DNA of 20,521 bases from Acetobacteraceae bacterium (GTDB lineage: Bacteria > Pseudomonadota > Alphaproteobacteria > Acetobacterales > Acetobacteraceae), in NCBI GenBank assembly GCA_947478535.1, contig CANJXD010000034.1, positions 1 to 20,521 on the forward strand, in the 5' to 3' direction. Below the pieces are notes generated by a model. That model made no database searches. It worked only from the letters and a program-made list of their open reading frames with translations, and had not been told where the DNA came from. A program made the position numbers and the translations under genes. Of this stretch, positions 9,296 through 18,875 are shown piece by piece. Each line of letters opens with the position of its first letter. The stretch's first letter is position 1.

Positions 9296-9355
9296 ATGAT
9301 GAATGCCACCACCATGCGGCGCCCCGGCGCCGCAGCGACGCGGAGGTCCCGATGA
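9296..9355 (+). other. possible 19-codon upstream ORF overlapping the nuoJ start
   Basis: ATG 9296 has the strong purine stretch GAAGGGG (9284-9290) 5 nt upstream. It runs for 19 codons to a TGA at 9353-9355 that overlaps the nuoJ ATG (ATGA). The predicted peptide is arginine- and alanine-rich and resembles no family. It could be a coupling or leader ORF. It may also be chance, since the nuoI frame simply stays open here after its stop. Confidence 0.25.
9315..9334 (+). other. strong GC-rich hairpin before the nuoJ ribosome site
   Basis: TGCGGCGC (9315-9322) pairs perfectly with GCGCCGCA (9327-9334) around a 4-nt loop; one further C-G pair is possible. It ends 7 nt before the GGAGG (9342-9346) of nuoJ, and no T-run follows. 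It could influence nuoJ translation or mRNA stability. Confidence 0.5.
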
Positions 9356-10038
9356 TCGCCGCAGCCGCCTTCTACGTCTTCGCCGCGGTGCTGATCGGCA
9401 GCGCGGCGATGGTCGTGACCAGCCGCAACCCCGTGCATAGCGTGCTGTTCCTCATCCTCGCCTTCTTCAACGCCGCGGCGCTGTTCCTGCTGGCGGGGGC
9501 GGAGTTCCTGGCGATGATCCTGGTCATCGTCTATGTCGGCGCTGTCGCGGTGCTGTTCCTGTTCGTCGTGATGATGCTGGACGTGGATTTCGCGGCGCTG
9601 CGCGAAGGCTTCCAGCGCTACGCGCCGATCGGTGGCGCGGTGGGCCTGGCGCTGTTCGCCGAACTGGTCTTCGTCTTCGGCGCCTGGACCTTCGCGGATG
9701 ACGCGACCGGCCTTCGCCTGAACCCGACGCCGGAGGGTGTGGACAACACCCGCGCGATCGGGCGCATCCTCTACACAGACTATGTCTGGCTGTTCCAGCT
9801 TTCCGGCCTGATCCTGCTGGTGGCGATGATCGGCGCCATCGTGCTGACGCTGCGCGGCAAGACCAACACGAAGCGCCAGGATGTCTCGAAGCAGGTGTCG
9901 CGCTCGGGCAGCGTCAACCTGCGGGACGTGCCGGCGCGCACCGGCCTCGGCGCCATCGGGATCGAGCGGCCGCCGGTCGATGCGCCGGCGCCGAAGCCTG
10001 CGTTGGAACATGGCCACGGGCATGGGGGGCACCACTGA
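9352..10038 (+). CDS. nuoJ: NADH-quinone oxidoreductase subunit J
   Basis: This is the ND6-type membrane subunit (228 aa) with about five helices. The signature around the third helix is [20 protein letters not shown] (51-70), including Glu51 and Tyr61, where the family has its flexible pi-bulge segment. After the last helix (about 147-167) comes an unusually long polar tail of about 60 residues ending in HGHGHGGHH (220-228), five histidines in nine residues. E. coli NuoJ is about 184 aa, so most of the extra length is this tail. GGAGG (9342-9346) lies 5 nt before ATG 9352. The stop overlaps the nuoK ATG (TGATG). Confidence 0.97.
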   Translation: MIAAAAFYVFAAVLIGSAAMVVTSRNPVHSVLFLILAFFNAAALFLLAGAEFLAMILVIVYVGAVAVLFLFVVMMLDVDFAALREGFQRYAPIGGAVGLALFAELVFVFGAWTFADDATGLRLNPTPEGVDNTRAIGRILYTDYVWLFQLSGLILLVAMIGAIVLTLRGKTNTKRQDVSKQVSRSGSVNLRDVPARTGLGAIGIERPPVDAPAPKPALEHGHGHGGHH

Positions 10039-10349
10039 TGCTCGTCGTCGGTCTCGCCCATTACCTGGTGGTGGGCGCCATCCTGTTCACGCTGGGCATC
10101 CTCGGCATCTTCCTGAACCGGAAGAACATCATCGTCATCCTGATGTCGGTCGAGCTGATCCTGCTCTCGGTCAACCTGAACCTGGTCGCCTTCTCGGCGC
10201 AGCTCAATGACCTCACAGGCCAGGTCTTCGCGATGCTGATCCTGACCGTCGCGGCCGCGGAGGCCGCGATCGGCCTGGCGATCCTGGTCACCTACTTCCG
10301 CAACCGCGGCACGATCGAGGTGGAAGACGTGTCCACCCTGAAGGGCTGA
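10038..10349 (+). CDS. nuoK: NADH-quinone oxidoreductase subunit K
   Basis: This is the ND4L-type membrane subunit (103 aa) with three helices at about 5-25, 31-52 and 63-87. The two buried glutamates of the proton path are present: Glu39 in [12 protein letters not shown] and Glu75 in [12 protein letters not shown]. The polar C-terminus EDVSTLKG is typical. ATG 10038 overlaps the nuoJ stop by one base, so translation is likely coupled. nuoL starts 4 nt after the stop. Confidence 0.98.
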   Translation: MLVVGLAHYLVVGAILFTLGILGIFLNRKNIIVILMSVELILLSVNLNLVAFSAQLNDLTGQVFAMLILTVAAAEAAIGLAILVTYFRNRGTIEVEDVSTLKG

Positions 10350-10353
10350 GCCG

Positions 10354-12270
10354 ATGTACATCGGGGCGATCTTCTTCCCGCTGCTCGGCGCGACCATCGC
10401 CGGCTTCTTCGGCCGCTGGATCGGCGACCGGGCGGCACAATGGGCGACCGTGGTCTGCATGGCGCTGGCGGCAGCCTGCGGGATCGCGGCCTTCGCGCAG
10501 GTGGCGCTCGGCCATGCGCCGGGCGTGGCGCCACTCGCCACCTTCATCGATGTCGGCGGCTTCGAGGTGTCCTGGGCCCTGCGCTACGACACGCTGAGCG
10601 TGGTGATGGTGGCGATGGTCACCTTCATCTCGACCCTCATCCACCTGTATTCCGTGGGCTACATGTCCCACGACGCGACCATCCCGCGCTTCTTCTCCTA
10701 CCTGTCTCTCTTCACCTTCATGATGCTGATGCTGGTGACGGCGGATAATCTGGTGCAGCTGTTCTTCGGCTGGGAAGGCGTCGGCCTCGCGAGCTACCTG
10801 CTCATCGGCTACTGGTATGAGAAGGAAAGCGCCAACCGCGCGGCGATGAAGGCCTTCATCGTCAACCGCGTCGGCGACCTGTTCTTCATGCTTGGCCTGG
10901 CGCTGACCTTCTGGACCTTCCAGTCCGTCGAATTCGACGCGATCTTCGCCGGCGTCGAACAGGCACAGGCGCAGCGCTTCCTCGGCATGCCGTCGCTCGA
11001 AGTGATCGGGGTGCTGCTGTTCCTCGGCGCCTGCGGCAAATCCGCGCAGCTCGGCCTGCACACCTGGCTGCCGGATGCGATGGAAGGGCCGACGCCGGTG
11101 TCCGCCCTGATCCATGCGGCGACGATGGTGACGGCGGGCGTGTTCCTGATGGCGCGCATGTCGCCGGTGATGGAATACGCGCCGACGGCACTCGCCATCG
11201 TCACCATCGTGGGCGCCTCCACCGCCATCTTCGCGGCGACGATCGGCTGCGTCCAGAACGACATCAAGCGCATCATCGCCTACTCCACCTGCTCGCAGCT
11301 GGGGTACATGTTCTTCGCGGTCGGCGTCGGCGTGTATCAGGCGGCGATTTTCCATCTGTTCACCCACGCCTTCTTCAAGGCGCTGCTGTTCCTCAGCGCC
11401 GGGTCCGTCATCCACGCGATGTCCGATGAGCAGGATATCCGGAAGATGGGCGGCATCTGGAAGAAGATCCCCGTCACCTACACCGTGATGTGGATCGGCA
11501 GCCTTGCCCTGGCGGGCGTGCCCTTCTTCGCCGGCTACTACTCGAAGGACATGGTGCTGGAAGTCGCCTATGCCGCGCATAGCGGCCCGGGGATGTACGC
11601 CTTCGCCATGGGCCTGTTCGCCGCCTTCCTGACGGCCTTCTATTCCTGGCGCCTGCTGATCCTGACTTTCCACGGCGCGCCGCGCGCGGACCATCACACG
11701 ATGGAACACGTGCATGAAAGCCCTGCGGTAATGCTCATCCCGCTGCTGCTGCTGTCGGTCGGCGCGGTGCTGACCGGCTATGTGTTCTACGACCTGTTCG
11801 TAGGCGAAGGTCAGGCGGCGTTCTGGAACGGGTCCATCGTCAACGGCCCGGACAACCACGTTCTGCATCACGCGCATGAGGTGCCCGCCTGGGTGCCACT
11901 GGCGCCGACGGTGGCGGGCGTGTCGGGCATCGCGCTGGCCTATATCCTCTACATGGTCGCGCCCGGCGTCCCGGCGAAGCTCGCCGCGAGCTTCGGCGGG
12001 CTGTACCGCTTCCTGCTCAACAAGTGGTATTTCGACGAGCTGTATGACGCGATCTTCGTGAAGCCTACCCTCGCCCTCGCGCGGGCATTCTGGAAGACCG
12101 GTGACATGCGCCTCATCGACGGCATGCCGAACGGCGCCGCCGCCCTCGTCGTCGATACGGCGCGCGGGGCGGCGCGGTTGCAGACTGGGCGCGTCGCCAA
12201 CTACGCCTTCACGATGATCATCGGTCTCGTCCTCTTCGTATCCCTCCTCCTGCTCGGGATGCCCCGATGA
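10354..12270 (+). CDS. nuoL: NADH-quinone oxidoreductase subunit L (antiporter-like)
   Basis: This is the ND5-type, most distal proton-pumping subunit (638 aa). The key residues of the antiporter fold are visible: Glu141 ([19 protein letters not shown]), Lys229 and His254 ([20 protein letters not shown]...[10 protein letters not shown]), Lys305 ([11 protein letters not shown]), Lys342 (FFKALLFL) and Lys398 (GYYSKDMV). The C-terminal part (about 520-638) contains the predicted long lateral helix and a final anchoring helix. The length is normal. The stop overlaps the nuoM start (ATGA at 12267-12270). Confidence 0.98.
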   Translation: MYIGAIFFPLLGATIAGFFGRWIGDRAAQWATVVCMALAAACGIAAFAQVALGHAPGVAPLATFIDVGGFEVSWALRYDTLSVVMVAMVTFISTLIHLYSVGYMSHDATIPRFFSYLSLFTFMMLMLVTADNLVQLFFGWEGVGLASYLLIGYWYEKESANRAAMKAFIVNRVGDLFFMLGLALTFWTFQSVEFDAIFAGVEQAQAQRFLGMPSLEVIGVLLFLGACGKSAQLGLHTWLPDAMEGPTPVSALIHAATMVTAGVFLMARMSPVMEYAPTALAIVTIVGASTAIFAATIGCVQNDIKRIIAYSTCSQLGYMFFAVGVGVYQAAIFHLFTHAFFKALLFLSAGSVIHAMSDEQDIRKMGGIWKKIPVTYTVMWIGSLALAGVPFFAGYYSKDMVLEVAYAAHSGPGMYAFAMGLFAAFLTAFYSWRLLILTFHGAPRADHHTMEHVHESPAVMLIPLLLLSVGAVLTGYVFYDLFVGEGQAAFWNGSIVNGPDNHVLHHAHEVPAWVPLAPTVAGVSGIALAYILYMVAPGVPAKLAASFGGLYRFLLNKWYFDELYDAIFVKPTLALARAFWKTGDMRLIDGMPNGAAALVVDTARGAARLQTGRVANYAFTMIIGLVLFVSLLLLGMPR

Positions 12271-13778
12271 ACGCCGCCGGATTTCCTATCCTCAGCCTGG
12301 TCACCTTCCTGCCGCTTGCCGGCGCGCTGGTGATCCTGACCGTGCGTGGCGAGGACGAGGTGGTGGCGCGCAATGCGCGCTGGACCGCGCTCTGGACCAG
12401 CGTCATCACCCTCGCGCTGTCGCTCGTGCTCTGGGCGCGGTTCGACACGGCCTCTGCCGAGTTCCAGTTCGTCGAAACCGCATCCTGGCTGCCGGAATTC
12501 GGCGTCGGCTATCACATGGGCGTGGACGGTATTTCCGTCCTGTTCATCCTGCTCTCCACCCTGCTGACGCCGCTCTGCGTACTCGCGTCGTGGGAGAGTG
12601 TGCAGACCCGGGTGCGGGAATACATGGTCGCCTTCCTCGTGCTGGAAAGCATGATGATCGGCATGTTCTGCGCGCTGGACTTCGTGCTGTTCTACATCTT
12701 CTTCGAAGCCGTGCTGATCCCGATGTTCCTCATCATCGGCATCTGGGGTGGCGGGCGGCGGGTGTATGCGGCTTTCAAGTTCTTCCTCTACACCCTGGCC
12801 GGCTCGGTGCTGATGCTGCTGGCCATCCTCGCGGTGTGGTACCAGACCGGCACCACGGATATCCCGGTGCTGATGGAGCAGGCCTTCTCGCCGCGCATGC
12901 AGTTCTGGCTGTTCCTCGCCTTCTTCGCCTCCTTCGCCGTGAAGGTGCCGATGTGGCCGGTGCATACCTGGCTACCGGACGCGCATGTGGAAGCGCCGAC
13001 GGCCGGTTCGGTCATCCTGGCGGGCGTACTGCTGAAGATGGGGGCCTATGGCTTCCTGCGCTTTTCCCTGCCGCTGCTGCCGCAGGCGACGGCGGATTTC
13101 GCGCCGCTGATCTTCGCGCTGTCGATCATCGCCGTGATCTACACCAGCCTGGTGGCCCTGGCGCAGGAGGATATGAAGAAGCTCATCGCCTATTCCTCCG
13201 TGGCGCATATGGGCATCGTCACGCTCGGCATCTTCACCGTCACGGTGCAGGGTCTCTCGGGCGCGCTGTTCACCATGCTGAGCCACGGCGTCGTCTCCGG
13301 CGCGCTCTTCCTCTGCGTCGGCGTGTTGTATGACCGCGTCCATTCGCGGGAGATCGCGCGCTATGGCGGCGTGGCGAAGGTGATGCCGGGCTATGCGCTG
13401 GTGTTCATGGTCTTCACCATGGCCTCCGTCGCGCTGCCGGGCCTGGCGGGCTTCCCGGGTGAGTTGCTGGTGATCGTCGGCGCCTTCAAGGTGAACCCCT
13501 GGGTGGCGCTCGGCGCCTGCATGGGGATGATCCTCGGTGCGGCCTATGCGTTGTACCTGTATCGCCGCGTCGCCTTCGGGAAGATCACGCGCGATGACCT
13601 CAAGGCGCTGCTGGACCTCAGCCCCCGCGAATATGCGGTCTTCGCCCCGCTGATCCTGCTGACGCTGTGGATGGGGGTCTATCCCTCCTCCTTCCTCAAC
13701 TTCTTCGAGGCGAGCGTGACGGCACTGGTGGCGCGGCATGAAGCCGCGCTCGGTGCCGCCCGCCTGGCCGGGATGTGA
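12267..13778 (+). CDS. nuoM: NADH-quinone oxidoreductase subunit M (antiporter-like)
   Basis: This is the ND4-type proton-pumping subunit (503 aa) with about 14 helices. Key residues are Glu147 ([17 protein letters not shown]), Lys226 ([19 protein letters not shown]), Lys257 ([13 protein letters not shown]), and the second-half motif [17 protein letters not shown]. The start overlaps the nuoL stop, indicating coupled translation. The stop lies 5 nt before the preferred nuoN ATG. Confidence 0.98.
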   Translation: MNAAGFPILSLVTFLPLAGALVILTVRGEDEVVARNARWTALWTSVITLALSLVLWARFDTASAEFQFVETASWLPEFGVGYHMGVDGISVLFILLSTLLTPLCVLASWESVQTRVREYMVAFLVLESMMIGMFCALDFVLFYIFFEAVLIPMFLIIGIWGGGRRVYAAFKFFLYTLAGSVLMLLAILAVWYQTGTTDIPVLMEQAFSPRMQFWLFLAFFASFAVKVPMWPVHTWLPDAHVEAPTAGSVILAGVLLKMGAYGFLRFSLPLLPQATADFAPLIFALSIIAVIYTSLVALAQEDMKKLIAYSSVAHMGIVTLGIFTVTVQGLSGALFTMLSHGVVSGALFLCVGVLYDRVHSREIARYGGVAKVMPGYALVFMVFTMASVALPGLAGFPGELLVIVGAFKVNPWVALGACMGMILGAAYALYLYRRVAFGKITRDDLKALLDLSPREYAVFAPLILLTLWMGVYPSSFLNFFEASVTALVARHEAALGAARLAGM

Positions 13779-13783
13779 GCCCC

Positions 13784-15202
13784 ATGAACTGGACCCTCGC
13801 GCTGCCGGAGATCGTCCTCGGCCTCTCCGGCCTGCTGATCCTGCTGGGTGGCGTCATCCCGAAGAAGGACGCCTTCTTCCCCGTCGCCATGGCGGTGATC
13901 GGCGCGCTCGTGCTGACGGCGGCGCTGGTGCTGGGGCAGGGGGAAGGCACGGCCTTCGCCGGGCAGTATGTCTCGGACGGCTTCTCCCGCTTCGCCAAGG
14001 TGCTGATCCTGCTGGGTGCCGCCCTCGCGCTTGTGCTGGCGCTGGACTTCAACGAGAAGGCCGGGCTCGACCGCTTCGAATATGCCGTGCTGATGCTGAT
14101 GGCGACGATGGGCATGCTGGTCATGGTCTCGGCCAATGACCTGATGTCGCTCTACATCGGGCTCGAACTGCTGTCGCTCTCGCTCTACGTCATCGCGGCC
14201 TTTGATCGGGACAATCCCCGCAGCGCGGAAGCTGGGCTGAAGTACTTCGTACTCGGCGCGCTGGCCTCTGGCCTGCTGCTCTATGGCTCCTCGCTCGTCT
14301 ATGGCTTCGCGGGGACGACGAATTTCGACCGGCTTGCGGATGCGCTGTCGGGTGGGCATGCGGGGCTGGGCCTCGTCGTTGGTCTCGTCTTCGTCCTCGC
14401 CGGCCTGTGCTTCAAGATCTCGGCCGTGCCGTTCCACATGTGGACGCCCGATGTCTATGAAGGCGCGCCGACGCCGGTGACGGCCTTCTTCGCCACCGCG
14501 CCGAAGATCGCGGCCATCGCGCTGCTGATGCGCGTGTTGGCCGGGCCATTCGGGGACATGGCGGGGCAGTGGCAGCAGGTGATCTACGTCGCCTCGCTCG
14601 GCTCCATGCTGCTCGGTGCCTTCGCGGCGCTGACGCAGAAGAACATCAAGCGGCTGATGGCCTATTCCTCGATCGGCCATGTCGGCTACGCGCTGATGGG
14701 CCTGACCGTCGCCAATGATGTCGGCTTCCGGGGTGTGCTGGTCTACATGGCCATCTACCTGGTGATGAACCTCGGCACCTTCGCGGTGCTGGTGGCGATG
14801 CGGCGCAACGGCAAGTCCCTCGAACAGGTGGAAGACCTTGCCGGCCTCGGCCGGACGGACCCGGCCATGGCGCTGTGGATGGCGATCTTCATGTTCTCCA
14901 TGGCCGGGGTGCCGCCGATGGCGGGCTTCTTCGGCAAGCTCTACGTCTTCCTCGCCGCGGTGCAGGAAGGCTTCTGGTTCCTCGCCATTGTCGGCGTCTT
15001 CACCTCGGTCGTCGGCTCGTACTACTACCTGCGGATCGTCAAGGTGATGTATTTCGACGCGGCAGCGGCACCCATGGATGCCCGCCCGGCGGGCGTGACG
15101 GTGGTGATGGCAGGCACGGGCCTGCTGACCCTGCTGTTCTTCCTGTTCCCCGCCCCGATCATCGCCGCCGCGCAGGCCGCCGTCGCCGCGCTGGCGGGGT
15201 GA
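13784..15202 (+). CDS. nuoN: NADH-quinone oxidoreductase subunit N (antiporter-like)
   Basis: This is the ND2-type proton-pumping subunit (472 aa), the last nuo gene. Key residues are Glu128 (SLYIGLELLSLSLYV), Lys211 (CFKISAVPFHMWTPDVYEG), Lys241 (ATAPKIAAIAL) and the later motif QKNIKRLMAYSSIGHVGYA. ATG 13784 fits the family start (MNWTLALPEIVL). GTG 13775, overlapping the nuoM stop, would add three residues and is less likely. The purine stretches upstream (GGGA at 13770-13773, TGAG at 13776-13779) are moderate, so coupling to nuoM may matter. birA begins 8 nt after the stop without a terminator, so it may be co-transcribed. Confidence 0.97.
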   Translation: MNWTLALPEIVLGLSGLLILLGGVIPKKDAFFPVAMAVIGALVLTAALVLGQGEGTAFAGQYVSDGFSRFAKVLILLGAALALVLALDFNEKAGLDRFEYAVLMLMATMGMLVMVSANDLMSLYIGLELLSLSLYVIAAFDRDNPRSAEAGLKYFVLGALASGLLLYGSSLVYGFAGTTNFDRLADALSGGHAGLGLVVGLVFVLAGLCFKISAVPFHMWTPDVYEGAPTPVTAFFATAPKIAAIALLMRVLAGPFGDMAGQWQQVIYVASLGSMLLGAFAALTQKNIKRLMAYSSIGHVGYALMGLTVANDVGFRGVLVYMAIYLVMNLGTFAVLVAMRRNGKSLEQVEDLAGLGRTDPAMALWMAIFMFSMAGVPPMAGFFGKLYVFLAAVQEGFWFLAIVGVFTSVVGSYYYLRIVKVMYFDAAAAPMDARPAGVTVVMAGTGLLTLLFFLFPAPIIAAAQAAVAALAG

Positions 15203-15210
15203 GCACGCCG

Positions 15211-15945
15211 ATGTCCGCCTCGGCCGCGCCGCCGGCCGGATGGCGGATGCGGGTGCATGAAAGCCTGCCCTCCACCTCCGACCCCTTGCTGCGCCTCGCC
15301 GCGGCCGGGGAGCCGGAGCGGATCGCGATCCTCGCGCGCCGGCAGACCGCCGGACGGGGCCGGGATGGCAGGCCATGGGACAGCCCCGCGGGCAATCTGT
15401 TCATCTCCCTCCTGCTCCGCCCGGATGGGCCGGCGCGGGAGGCTGGGCAATGGGCGCTGCTCGCCGCCGTCGCGCTGCATGATGCGCTGGCGCCGCATGT
15501 GCCGCCCGGTGCGGCACTCGCGGTGAAATGGCCGAACGACCTGCTGCTGGATGGCGCGAAGCTTGCCGGCATCCTCAGTGAAAGTTCGGCCGATCCCGCC
15601 GGACGGATCGAATGGCTCATCTTCGGCGTCGGCGCCAACCTCGCCGCGGCGCCTGTCGTGCCGGGCCGCGCCACCGCCTGCCTCGGCCCGGCCGCGCCGG
15701 CGCCGGAAGTGGTGGGGGCGGCGCTGCTGCGGGCGATCGAGCATTGGCGCGGCATCATGGCCTGGCAGGGCTTCGTCGCCGTGCGGCGGGCCTGGATGGA
15801 GCGCGGGCCCAAACTCGGCCAGGTGCTGACAATGCGGGACGGCCGCTCGGGCGCCTATGCCGGGCTGGGGGAGGACGGCACGCTGCTGCTGTCCGAAGCC
15901 GGCCGGGTCAGCGCCCTGGCAAGCGGTGAAATCGGCGGGGAGTGA
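15211..15945 (+). CDS. birA: biotin--[acetyl-CoA-carboxylase] ligase, catalytic domain only
   Basis: The enzyme activates biotin with ATP and attaches it to biotin carboxyl carrier protein (244 aa). The biotinyl-AMP site is visible as QTAGRGRDGRPW (45-56), followed by SPAGNLFISLLL and KWPNDLLLDGAKLAGIL (107-123). The lysine of KWPND and Lys117 are the usual catalytic and binding positions. There is no N-terminal winged-helix domain: the ligase fold begins within the first 15 residues, so this form should not act as a biotin repressor as E. coli BirA does. ATG 15211 follows GGGGTGAG (15196-15203) by about 7 nt. GTG 15199, overlapping the nuoN stop, is an alternative start. Adjacency to nuoN and coaX matches other alphaproteobacteria. 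Confidence 0.96.
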   Translation: MSASAAPPAGWRMRVHESLPSTSDPLLRLAAAGEPERIAILARRQTAGRGRDGRPWDSPAGNLFISLLLRPDGPAREAGQWALLAAVALHDALAPHVPPGAALAVKWPNDLLLDGAKLAGILSESSADPAGRIEWLIFGVGANLAAAPVVPGRATACLGPAAPAPEVVGAALLRAIEHWRGIMAWQGFVAVRRAWMERGPKLGQVLTMRDGRSGAYAGLGEDGTLLLSEAGRVSALASGEIGGE

Positions 15946-15957
15946 GACGTTAGACCC

Positions 15958-16773
15958 ATGCTGCTGGCAGTGGACGCGGGCAATACCAATGTGGTCTTCG
16001 CGGTGCATGACGGCACCGAATGGCGAGGCCGATGGCGCATCCGCACGGATGCGGAACGGACCAGCGACGAATACGCGGTCTGGCTGCTGACGCTTCTGCA
16101 CCATGTGGGGCTGAAGCCCAGCGACATCCATCGCTGCGTCATCGGCACCGTCGTCCCGGCCGCGCTCTACAACCTCCGGCGGCTGACGCGGGAATGGTTC
16201 GATTGCGAACCGCTGATCGCCCGCGCGCATCTGGATTGGGGCTTCGACATCCGTGTGGACGCCCCGCATGAAGTCGGCGCCGACCGTCTGCTGAACGCGC
16301 TGGCCGCGCATCACCGCTATGCCGGCCCGCTGATCGTCATCGATTTCGGCACCGCCACCACCTTCGACGTGGTCGCGAAGGATGGAGCCTATCTCGGAGG
16401 TGTGATCGCGCCCGGTATCAACCTCTCCATCGAGGCTCTGCACCGGGCTGCCGCGCGCCTGCCGCGCATCGGGATCGGCCGGCCGCAGATGGTGGTTGGA
16501 CGGAATACGGTGGCGGCAATGCAATCCGGCATCTATTGGGGGTATGTCGGCTTGATCGAGGGCATCGTTGCCCGGATCAGGGTCGAACAGGATGAACAAG
16601 CGGGCGGGGCGCTGAAGGTGATCGCGACGGGCGGATTGGCCCCGTTATTCGCCGAAGGCACCACCGTGATCGAAACGACGGACCAGGATACCACCTTGGA
16701 CGGGCTGCGCCTGTTGGCGTTGCGCAACCCCGCCCCCATCTTCACGCGAACCGCGCGGCGCGATGACCCCTGA
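15958..16773 (+). CDS. coaX: type III pantothenate kinase
   Basis: It phosphorylates pantothenate, the first step of coenzyme A synthesis, in the cytoplasm (271 aa). It belongs to the acetate/sugar-kinase/Hsp70 superfamily. The phosphate-binding motif is [12 protein letters not shown] (3-14) with Asp6. [10 protein letters not shown] (105-114) contains Asp109, DFGTATTFD (129-137) contains Asp129, [16 protein letters not shown] (147-162) follows, and ATGGLAPLF (223-231) is the adenosine site. No clear Shine-Dalgarno stands before ATG 15958; GGGGAG is about 15 nt away. The product is unrelated in sequence to E. coli CoaA. Confidence 0.97.
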   Translation: MLLAVDAGNTNVVFAVHDGTEWRGRWRIRTDAERTSDEYAVWLLTLLHHVGLKPSDIHRCVIGTVVPAALYNLRRLTREWFDCEPLIARAHLDWGFDIRVDAPHEVGADRLLNALAAHHRYAGPLIVIDFGTATTFDVVAKDGAYLGGVIAPGINLSIEALHRAAARLPRIGIGRPQMVVGRNTVAAMQSGIYWGYVGLIEGIVARIRVEQDEQAGGALKVIATGGLAPLFAEGTTVIETTDQDTTLDGLRLLALRNPAPIFTRTARRDDP

Positions 16774-16806
16774 GGAGCGGGCCTGAACAGGCTCCCTCGG
16801 CGTAGG

Positions 16807-16824
16807 TCGGGCGCTGCGCCCCGA
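16807..16824 (+). other. GC-rich hairpin between coaX and rnj
   Basis: TCGGGCG (16807-16813) pairs with CGCC(C)CGA (16817-16824) around CTG, with a single bulged C. No T-run follows. The 85-bp spacer holds no gene and no confident promoter. The hairpin could be an mRNA processing or stability element upstream of the RNase J gene. Confidence 0.35.
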
Positions 16825-16858
16825 GACGACGTAAACGACTGCGAACTGGAAAAGAATA

Positions 16859-18496
16859 ATGACTGGAGACCTGGCCTTCATCCCGCTCGGCGGGACGGGG
16901 GAGATCGGACTCAACCTCAATGTCTACCGCTGTGATGGGGCCCTGCTGGCGGTGGATTGTGGCTTAGGCTTCGGCGGACCGGAACATCCGGAGGTCGAGG
17001 TGATGGTGCCGGACCCTGTCTGGCTCTCCGAACGCCGCGACAAGCTCGTGGCGCTGGTGATTACCCATGCGCATGAGGATCATGTCGGCGCCGTCGCGCA
17101 TCTGTGGCGGATGCTGCGCTGCCCGATCCATTGCACCCCCTTCGTTGCCTCCGTCCTTCGGCGCAAGCTGGGGGAGGCCGGGCTGAACGGGCAGGTGGAG
17201 GTGGTGGTCCACCAACCCGGTGGTCGCTGGATGCTGGCGCCCTTTGACCTCGAATTCATCCGAGTCGCGCATTCCGTGCCGGAATCCCAGGCGCTGGTGC
17301 TCCGCACGCCGCACGGCACCGTCCTGCATACCGGGGATTGGAAGCTCGACCCGAACCCGCTGATCGGCCCGCCGACGGATGAGGAAGCCTTCGCCCGCCT
17401 CGGTGCCGAAGGTGTGCTCGCGATGGTCTGCGACAGCACGAATGCGCTGGTCGAAGGCCATTCCGGCAGCGAGGCCGATGTGCGGCGCAATCTGACGGCG
17501 CTGATCAAGAAGCTGACCGGCCGCGTCGCCGTCACCTGCTTCGCGACCAACCTGGCGCGGGTCGAATCCGTGGCCAAGGCCGCCCGCGCCGCGGGGCGCG
17601 ATGTGGCACTGTTCGGCCGCAGCCTTCGCAACGCCGAGGCTTCGGCCCGCGAATGCGGCTATCTCTCGGATTCGCCGCCCTTCCTTTCGGAAGGTGAGGC
17701 CGGGGATGTGCCGGACAGCAAGCTCGTCGTGATCTGCACCGGCAGCCAGGGCGAACCGCGCAGCGCCATGTCGAAGATCGCGGCCGATACCCACCCGCAT
17801 ATCTCGCTCGGCGAAGGGGATACTGTGATCTTCTCCTCCCGCATGATCCCGGGCAATGAACGCGCGATCCTGCACGTGCAGGACGAGCTCAGCCGCGCTG
17901 GCGTCGAGGTGATGACGGCGGATGACCACATGGTCCATGTCTCCGGCCACCCCGCGCGGGATGAGCTGAAGCGCCTGTATCAGCTCGTGAAGCCGAAATA
18001 TTGCGTGCCCGTCCATGGCGAATGGCGCCACATGAACGAACACGCGAACCTCGCGGAAACCCTGGGCGCCATCGCCCATGTCATCGAGGATGGCGATGTC
18101 CTGCGGCTCGCCCCCGGCAACCCCGAAGTGACGGAAAGCGTGCCGGTCGGCCGCCTCGCCATCGACGGGGACCGGCTGCTGCCGCTGGACGGCGATGTGC
18201 TGGCGGCGCGCAAGAAGATGTTGATGAACGGCGTCGTCGTGGCAAGCTTGGCGGTCGATGGGAATGGCCGGGTTCTCGGCGTCCCGCAGATATCCGCCCC
18301 CGGCCTGTTCGACGGATTCGGGGAGGAGCCGGCCCAGATCGCCGCCGACCTGTCCCACGCCGTGCTGGAACTGCCGAGTGCTGCGAAGCGGGAGGATGGG
18401 CTGCTGCGTGAAGCCGCCCGCACGGCCGTCCGCAAGGCCATCAGCCGCCGGCTGCGCAAGCGCCCGACAGTCGAGGTGCATCTGCTGCGCGTGTGA
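16859..18496 (+). CDS. rnj: ribonuclease J family metallo-beta-lactamase nuclease
   Basis: This is a beta-CASP metallo-hydrolase (545 aa) that degrades and matures RNA by endo- and 5'-exonucleolytic cleavage. The N-terminal metal motif is THAHEDHVGA, with His70, His72, Asp74 and His75. Further ligands are His138 (VAHSVPES) and Asp160 (LHTGDWKLDP). The beta-CASP region contains CDSTNALVEG and TGSQGEPRSAM. The phosphate-binding and metal-ligand end is HVSGHPARDELKRLY (360-374), followed by VPVHGEWRHM with His386. A shorter C-terminal domain follows. Such enzymes are standard in alphaproteobacteria and usually sit downstream of nuoN. GGAAAAG (16848-16854) precedes ATG 16859. A strong hairpin follows the stop. 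Confidence 0.97.
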   Translation: MTGDLAFIPLGGTGEIGLNLNVYRCDGALLAVDCGLGFGGPEHPEVEVMVPDPVWLSERRDKLVALVITHAHEDHVGAVAHLWRMLRCPIHCTPFVASVLRRKLGEAGLNGQVEVVVHQPGGRWMLAPFDLEFIRVAHSVPESQALVLRTPHGTVLHTGDWKLDPNPLIGPPTDEEAFARLGAEGVLAMVCDSTNALVEGHSGSEADVRRNLTALIKKLTGRVAVTCFATNLARVESVAKAARAAGRDVALFGRSLRNAEASARECGYLSDSPPFLSEGEAGDVPDSKLVVICTGSQGEPRSAMSKIAADTHPHISLGEGDTVIFSSRMIPGNERAILHVQDELSRAGVEVMTADDHMVHVSGHPARDELKRLYQLVKPKYCVPVHGEWRHMNEHANLAETLGAIAHVIEDGDVLRLAPGNPEVTESVPVGRLAIDGDRLLPLDGDVLAARKKMLMNGVVVASLAVDGNGRVLGVPQISAPGLFDGFGEEPAQIAADLSHAVLELPSAAKREDGLLREAARTAVRKAISRRLRKRPTVEVHLLRV

Positions 18497-18500
18497 CGGG

Positions 18501-18540
18501 CGCGCGGCGGGGCAGGGGCCTCGCCGCGCGGTGTCTTCTT
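18501..18540 (+). terminator. terminator-like hairpin after rnj
   Basis: CGCGCGGCG (18501-18509) pairs perfectly with CGCCGCGCG (18522-18530), extended inward by G-U and two G-C pairs to 12 bp around a 6-nt loop. The tail GTGTCTTCTT (18531-18540) is only partly T-rich, so termination may be partial, or it may protect the 3' end of the upstream mRNA. The DUF1467 ribosome site starts 8 nt after the tail. Confidence 0.5.
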
Positions 18541-18548
18541 CAGAATCC

Positions 18549-18553
18549 GAGGG
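18549..18553 (+). promoter_or_regulatory. ribosome binding site deciding the DUF1467 start
   Basis: GAGGG lies 8 nt upstream of GTG 18562. It supports this start over GTG 18493, which overlaps the rnj stop and would prepend the hairpin region as coding sequence. Confidence 0.55.
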
Positions 18554-18561
18554 TTGTCGTC

Positions 18562-18870
18562 GTGGACTGGTTCACCGGTATCGTGACCTATGTGCTGGTC
18601 TGGTGGCTGGCGCTGTTCTGCGTCCTGCCGATCGGCGCGCGCCCGATCGAACAGGCGGACCCGGAAACCGGCGGCTGGCGCGGCACGCCCGCCAAGCCAC
18701 AGATCGCGCTGAAGGCGCTGGGGACGACGCTGCTCGCGGTGGTTTTCTGGCTGATCGTCTATGGGGTGATGGAAGCCGGCTGGGTCGATTTCCGCGACGG
18801 CTGGTGGGCCTATGACGGCCCGCAGAATTCTTCCCCCGTCCCCGGGATTTCCCCGCGCCCTCGGGACTGA
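18562..18870 (+). CDS. DUF1467 family membrane protein
   Basis: This is a 102-residue protein with two membrane helices, about 5-23 (TGIVTYVLVWWLALFCVLP) and 52-72. The first helix runs into the sequence LPIGARPIE, and the loop GTPAKPQIALKALGTT leads into helix 2, as in the DUF1467 family. The C-terminal 30 residues are polar, tryptophan-rich and then proline-rich. The function is unknown. In many alphaproteobacteria the gene stands beside proS, as here. GTG 18562 is chosen for its GAGGG ribosome site and because the family similarity starts there. It is separated from rnj by a strong hairpin. Confidence 0.88.
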   Translation: MDWFTGIVTYVLVWWLALFCVLPIGARPIEQADPETGGWRGTPAKPQIALKALGTTLLAVVFWLIVYGVMEAGWVDFRDGWWAYDGPQNSSPVPGISPRPRD

Positions 18871-18875
18871 ATGCA

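Noticed and set aside
9209..9355. Read-through extension of NuoI
   Set aside because: The frame stays open after the TGA, but NuoI is already full length and the extension is Arg/Pro/Gly low complexity.
16774..16798. Terminator after coaX (GCCT/AGGC stem)
   Set aside because: The stem is only 4 bp with no T-run.
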